Positions 15,305-16,359 of a stretch of DNA of 16,359 bases are shown here, piece by piece. The stretch covers positions 1-16,359 of the forward strand of contig CAZSWR010000082.1 in NCBI GenBank assembly GCA_964610885.1, written 5' to 3'. This stretch comes from CAZSWR01 sp964610885. Lineage in GTDB: Bacteria > Bacteroidota > Ignavibacteria > Kapaibacteriales > UBA2268. The translations under genes and the position numbers were made by a program. The notes beneath the pieces were generated by a model, which saw only the letters and a program-made list of their open reading frames with translations, had not been told where the DNA came from and did not search any database. Position 1 is the first letter of the stretch, and every line of letters starts with the position of its first letter.

Positions 15305-15306
15305 GA

Positions 15307-15528
15307 TTAATACGCACTCGCACTTGGTGGCGTGGCTGATTTAGCCGATATAATCGCACGAAGTGCATTGTTTACTTTTTCCGATGTATCGAACACTTCG
15401 AACACATCAGGCGCGAGGACGACGCAGTGCTCTTGTTTCTTGAGTGCGGCTGCGTATTTATTCGGGACACTTGAGGAGAAATCATATTCGTTGCGCATTT
15501 CTCTGCTTTCGTCAGATGCTTTCTTCAT
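15307..15528 (-). CDS. Antitoxin partner of BrnT (not an obvious BrnA)
   Basis: A 73-residue protein whose gene overlaps the end of the toxin gene by 17 bp, the usual toxin-first order of brnTA pairs. The sequence has MRNEYDFS near residue 10, then KYAAALK, CVVLAPDVFEVFDTSEKVNN and ALRAII. I recognise this EYDFS...KY...VVLxPDVxxVF...VNxALR pattern as that of short proteins found next to BrnT-like toxins, but it is not the familiar ribbon-helix-helix BrnA. It presumably binds and blocks the toxin. The ATG at 15528 has AGGAG five bases upstream; the frame extends 12 codons further without a Shine-Dalgarno. The C terminus ends in SASAY. Confidence 0.75.
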   Translation of the reverse strand: MKKASDESREMRNEYDFSSSVPNKYAAALKKQEHCVVLAPDVFEVFDTSEKVNNALRAIISAKSATPPSASAY

Positions 15529-15790
15529 ATTGGCTCCTTTCTTTCTTTGTTGCTTTTCTTGCATTTATAAGCCTTATTGTCTCGCCACGCTCAGTAAATG
15601 AAATCACAATTAGTTTCCCGCCGAATGACAATCCTTGTATAATAAATCTGTTCTCGAGGTCCGAATGGTCTGGGTCTGGAATAATTCGAGCAAAGTCATC
15701 ATAGAACACAGTTTTTGCTTCTTCAAAGCTAACGCCATGCTTCTTTAAATTCGTATTTGCCTTGGAATCGTCCCATTCAAAAACTATCAT
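15512..15790 (-). CDS. brnT: BrnT-family toxin
   Basis: A 92-residue protein of the BrnT (DUF497) family. The N-terminal motif EWDDSKANTNLKKHGVSFEE and the C-terminal run IVISFTERGETIRLINARKA then TKKERSQYE match the family throughout, and length is normal. BrnT toxins are RelE-like ribonucleases that slow translation until neutralised by an antitoxin. The start at 15790 is chosen because AAGGAG is nine bases upstream and the family starts MxFEWD; a longer frame adds 18 residues with no support. It is the first gene of the pair and overlaps the antitoxin by 17 bp. The arrangement predicts auto-repression through the inverted repeat upstream. Confidence 0.92.
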   Translation of the reverse strand: MIVFEWDDSKANTNLKKHGVSFEEAKTVFYDDFARIIPDPDHSDLENRFIIQGLSFGGKLIVISFTERGETIRLINARKATKKERSQYEESI

Positions 15791-15832
15791 AACAATGCAC
15801 TCCTTGTGTTTAGAACGCATTTCCACCTTTTG

Positions 15833-15880
15833 CAAACATAACAACTAACCATACGAAAATGAAAATATTTCTATGGTTAG
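15833..15880 (-). promoter_or_regulatory. brnT promoter with overlapping 9-bp inverted repeat (candidate operator)
   Basis: TATGTTTG at 15840-15833 (minus) exactly matches TAnnTTTG. Directly upstream lie the arms CTAACCATA (15845-15853) and TATGGTTAG (15872-15880), a perfect 9-bp inverted repeat with an 18-nt spacer. They straddle the position expected for the -33 box. A TA complex bound there would block the polymerase, as known for brnTA autoregulation. Confidence 0.5.
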
Positions 15881-15964
15881 AAGAAATTTTTCAATTCAAT
15901 TTGAATACTAGATATAACACGAAATGGATCTGGGCCAAGAGTTGAAGGCGTGATATACTAATCG

Positions 15965-15993
15965 ACTGGATTATCTTGAACTCTCCGAAGGTT
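15965..15993 (+). repeat. 29-bp ACTGGATTATC module, copy 2
   Basis: Matches 13501-13529 at 26 of 29 bases, preceding L2 as the first copy follows the 73-bp unit. Confidence 0.75.
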
Positions 15994-16072
15994 GGAAAAC
16001 AATTGTCTGAACTTTGATTTGTCTGATTCTTGTGATTGAAATGATTGAAAAAAGAAATATTTCTGATAATGA

Positions 16073-16105
16073 AATCATACTACCATTCCATATGGTAGTA
16101 TGATT
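16073..16105. repeat. 15-bp palindrome (L2)
   Basis: The same palindrome as 14983-15015, with one mismatch at the base of the loop (CCATATGG), leaving a 14-bp stem. Confidence 0.85.
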
Positions 16106-16213
16106 AACCATTTCTATATAATTTACTAATACTTACGCAATCATGCCTTTGCTTGTTGTGGGTGCCCGAAGGGCGGGGTGGTTTGCAGTGTTTCACCAGA
16201 GCGGGTCTCTTTA

Positions 16214-16241
16214 CGTAATTCGTAATTTTTAATTCGCAATT
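16214..16241 (+). repeat. Heptamer array (CGTAATT family)
   Basis: Two CGTAATT units, one TTTAATT and one CGCAATT. Confidence 0.85.
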
Positions 16242-16253
16242 AACAACATAAAG

Positions 16254-16286
16254 AAACCCGCCCCCATATTTCAGGAGAGCGGGCTT
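16254..16286 (-). terminator. groEL terminator
   Basis: On the minus strand the stem GCCCGC / GCGGGT pairs around TCTCCTGAAATATGGG, followed by TTTCTTT. It lies 34 nt past the groEL stop and is homologous to the terminator after the toxin-antitoxin pair. Confidence 0.75.
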
Positions 16287-16289
16287 TTA

Positions 16290-16317
16290 CGTAATTCGTA
16301 ATTCCTAATTCGCAATT
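16290..16317 (+). repeat. Heptamer array between groEL stop and terminator
   Basis: Two CGTAATT units, one CCTAATT and one CGCAATT, ending 2 nt from the groEL stop codon. Confidence 0.85.
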
Positions 16318-16319
16318 GA

Positions 16320-16359
16320 TTAATACATTCCGTCCATGCCGGCTCCCGGAGGCATCATC
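16320..16359 (-). CDS. groEL: Chaperonin GroEL, C-terminal end only
   Basis: The window holds just 12 codons and a stop: MMPPGAGMDGMY. A short Gly/Met-rich tail of this kind is typical of GroEL, whose flexible C terminus projects into the folding chamber. The rest of the gene lies to the right of the window. A Tyr as the last residue is less common than Met. Because so little is visible, another Gly/Met-tailed protein cannot be fully excluded. It is followed by a heptamer array and a terminator shared with the toxin-antitoxin pair. Confidence 0.7.
   Translation of the reverse strand, partial: MMPPGAGMDGMY

Larger units (their letters stand above)
14865..15306. other. Repeat-filled region between convergent genes
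   Basis: It separates the plus-strand lipoprotein gene from the minus-strand antitoxin gene. Apart from about 50 nt next to the lipoprotein gene, it is made of the long direct repeat L1 with its palindrome, three heptamer arrays and two copies of a terminator hairpin. No gene is supported. Confidence 0.75.
14917..15313. repeat. Long direct repeat L1 (left of the toxin-antitoxin pair)
   Basis: Begins TGAACTGTGATTTGTCTGAT and ends GCAATTGATTAATAC. It aligns with L2 at 16008-16326 almost base for base, with a 1091-bp offset, until a 77-bp tandem duplication of the terminator plus heptamer unit that makes L1 longer. Its right end overlaps the stop and last Tyr codon of the antitoxin gene. Confidence 0.9.
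15791..16319. other. Intergenic region between groEL end and brnT
   Basis: About 90 nt next to brnT hold its promoter and candidate operator. A 29-bp dispersed module follows at 15965. The rest is direct repeat L2. No gene is supported in it. Confidence 0.75.
16008..16326. repeat. Long direct repeat L2 (between brnT and groEL)
   Basis: Same start and end as L1 with about 90% or better agreement by eye, but without the extra 77-bp unit. Its right end enters the stop and last Tyr codon of groEL, exactly as L1 enters those of the antitoxin gene. Confidence 0.9.

Noticed and set aside
15332..15704. Plus-strand open frames across the TA pair
   Set aside because: They are antisense to brnT and its partner, both supported by family motifs and Shine-Dalgarno sequences.
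15124..16317. Heptamer arrays considered as a CRISPR array
   Set aside because: Units are 7 bp with no spacers and no cas genes nearby.
14917..16326. L1/L2 considered as an insertion sequence with long direct terminal repeats
   Set aside because: No transposase or integrase lies between them; the only genes inside are the TA pair, and the repeats are partly regulatory sequence.

Overview
The window looks like part of a Gram-negative, flagellated, environmental bacterium of the Bacteroidota/Chlorobiota/Ignavibacteria (Kapabacteria-like) grouping. Four things point there: a C-terminal type IX secretion (T9SS) sorting domain on a very long secreted PKD protein, two IPTL-CTERM proteins, several lipoproteins with short lipoboxes ending in Cys, and promoter-like sequences resembling the Bacteroidota TTTG / TAnnTTTG type. 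The lineage is inferred; no rRNA or complete marker gene is present.

Layout. 164-3495 (minus strand): a flagellar operon fragment, fliL-fliM-fliN-fliO, encoding the stator-associated protein, two C-ring switch proteins and an export accessory membrane protein. The usual next gene, fliP, is absent; instead an AT-rich gap leads to a SLOG-superfamily Rossmann-like gene closed by a strong terminator. 3876-6646 (minus): two paralogous secreted proteins that share an FN3-like module plus IPTL-CTERM tail. One carries seven near-identical Delta-60 repeats that could form a seven-bladed propeller. 7256-13358 (plus): a 1052-residue PKD/T9SS protein, then a translationally coupled pair made of a 612-residue lipoprotein and a 228-residue predicted outer-membrane barrel. 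13634-14864 (plus): two small lipoproteins in tandem. 15307-15790 (minus): a BrnT-type toxin overlapping a partner antitoxin that is not an obvious BrnA. 16320-16359 (minus): the last 12 codons of a gene that reads like groEL.

The intergenic DNA is the most unusual part. From 10415 to the end it is built from a mosaic of repeated modules: a 73-bp unit present twice with one mismatch, a 319-397-bp direct repeat that brackets the toxin-antitoxin pair, near-perfect 15-bp palindromes, six 28-bp arrays of a CGTAATT-like heptamer, and a reused GC-rich terminator hairpin. The long repeat runs through the terminator into the stop and last Tyr codon of both groEL and the antitoxin gene, which suggests that the TA cassette and the groEL 3' end share their downstream sequence by duplication or recombination.
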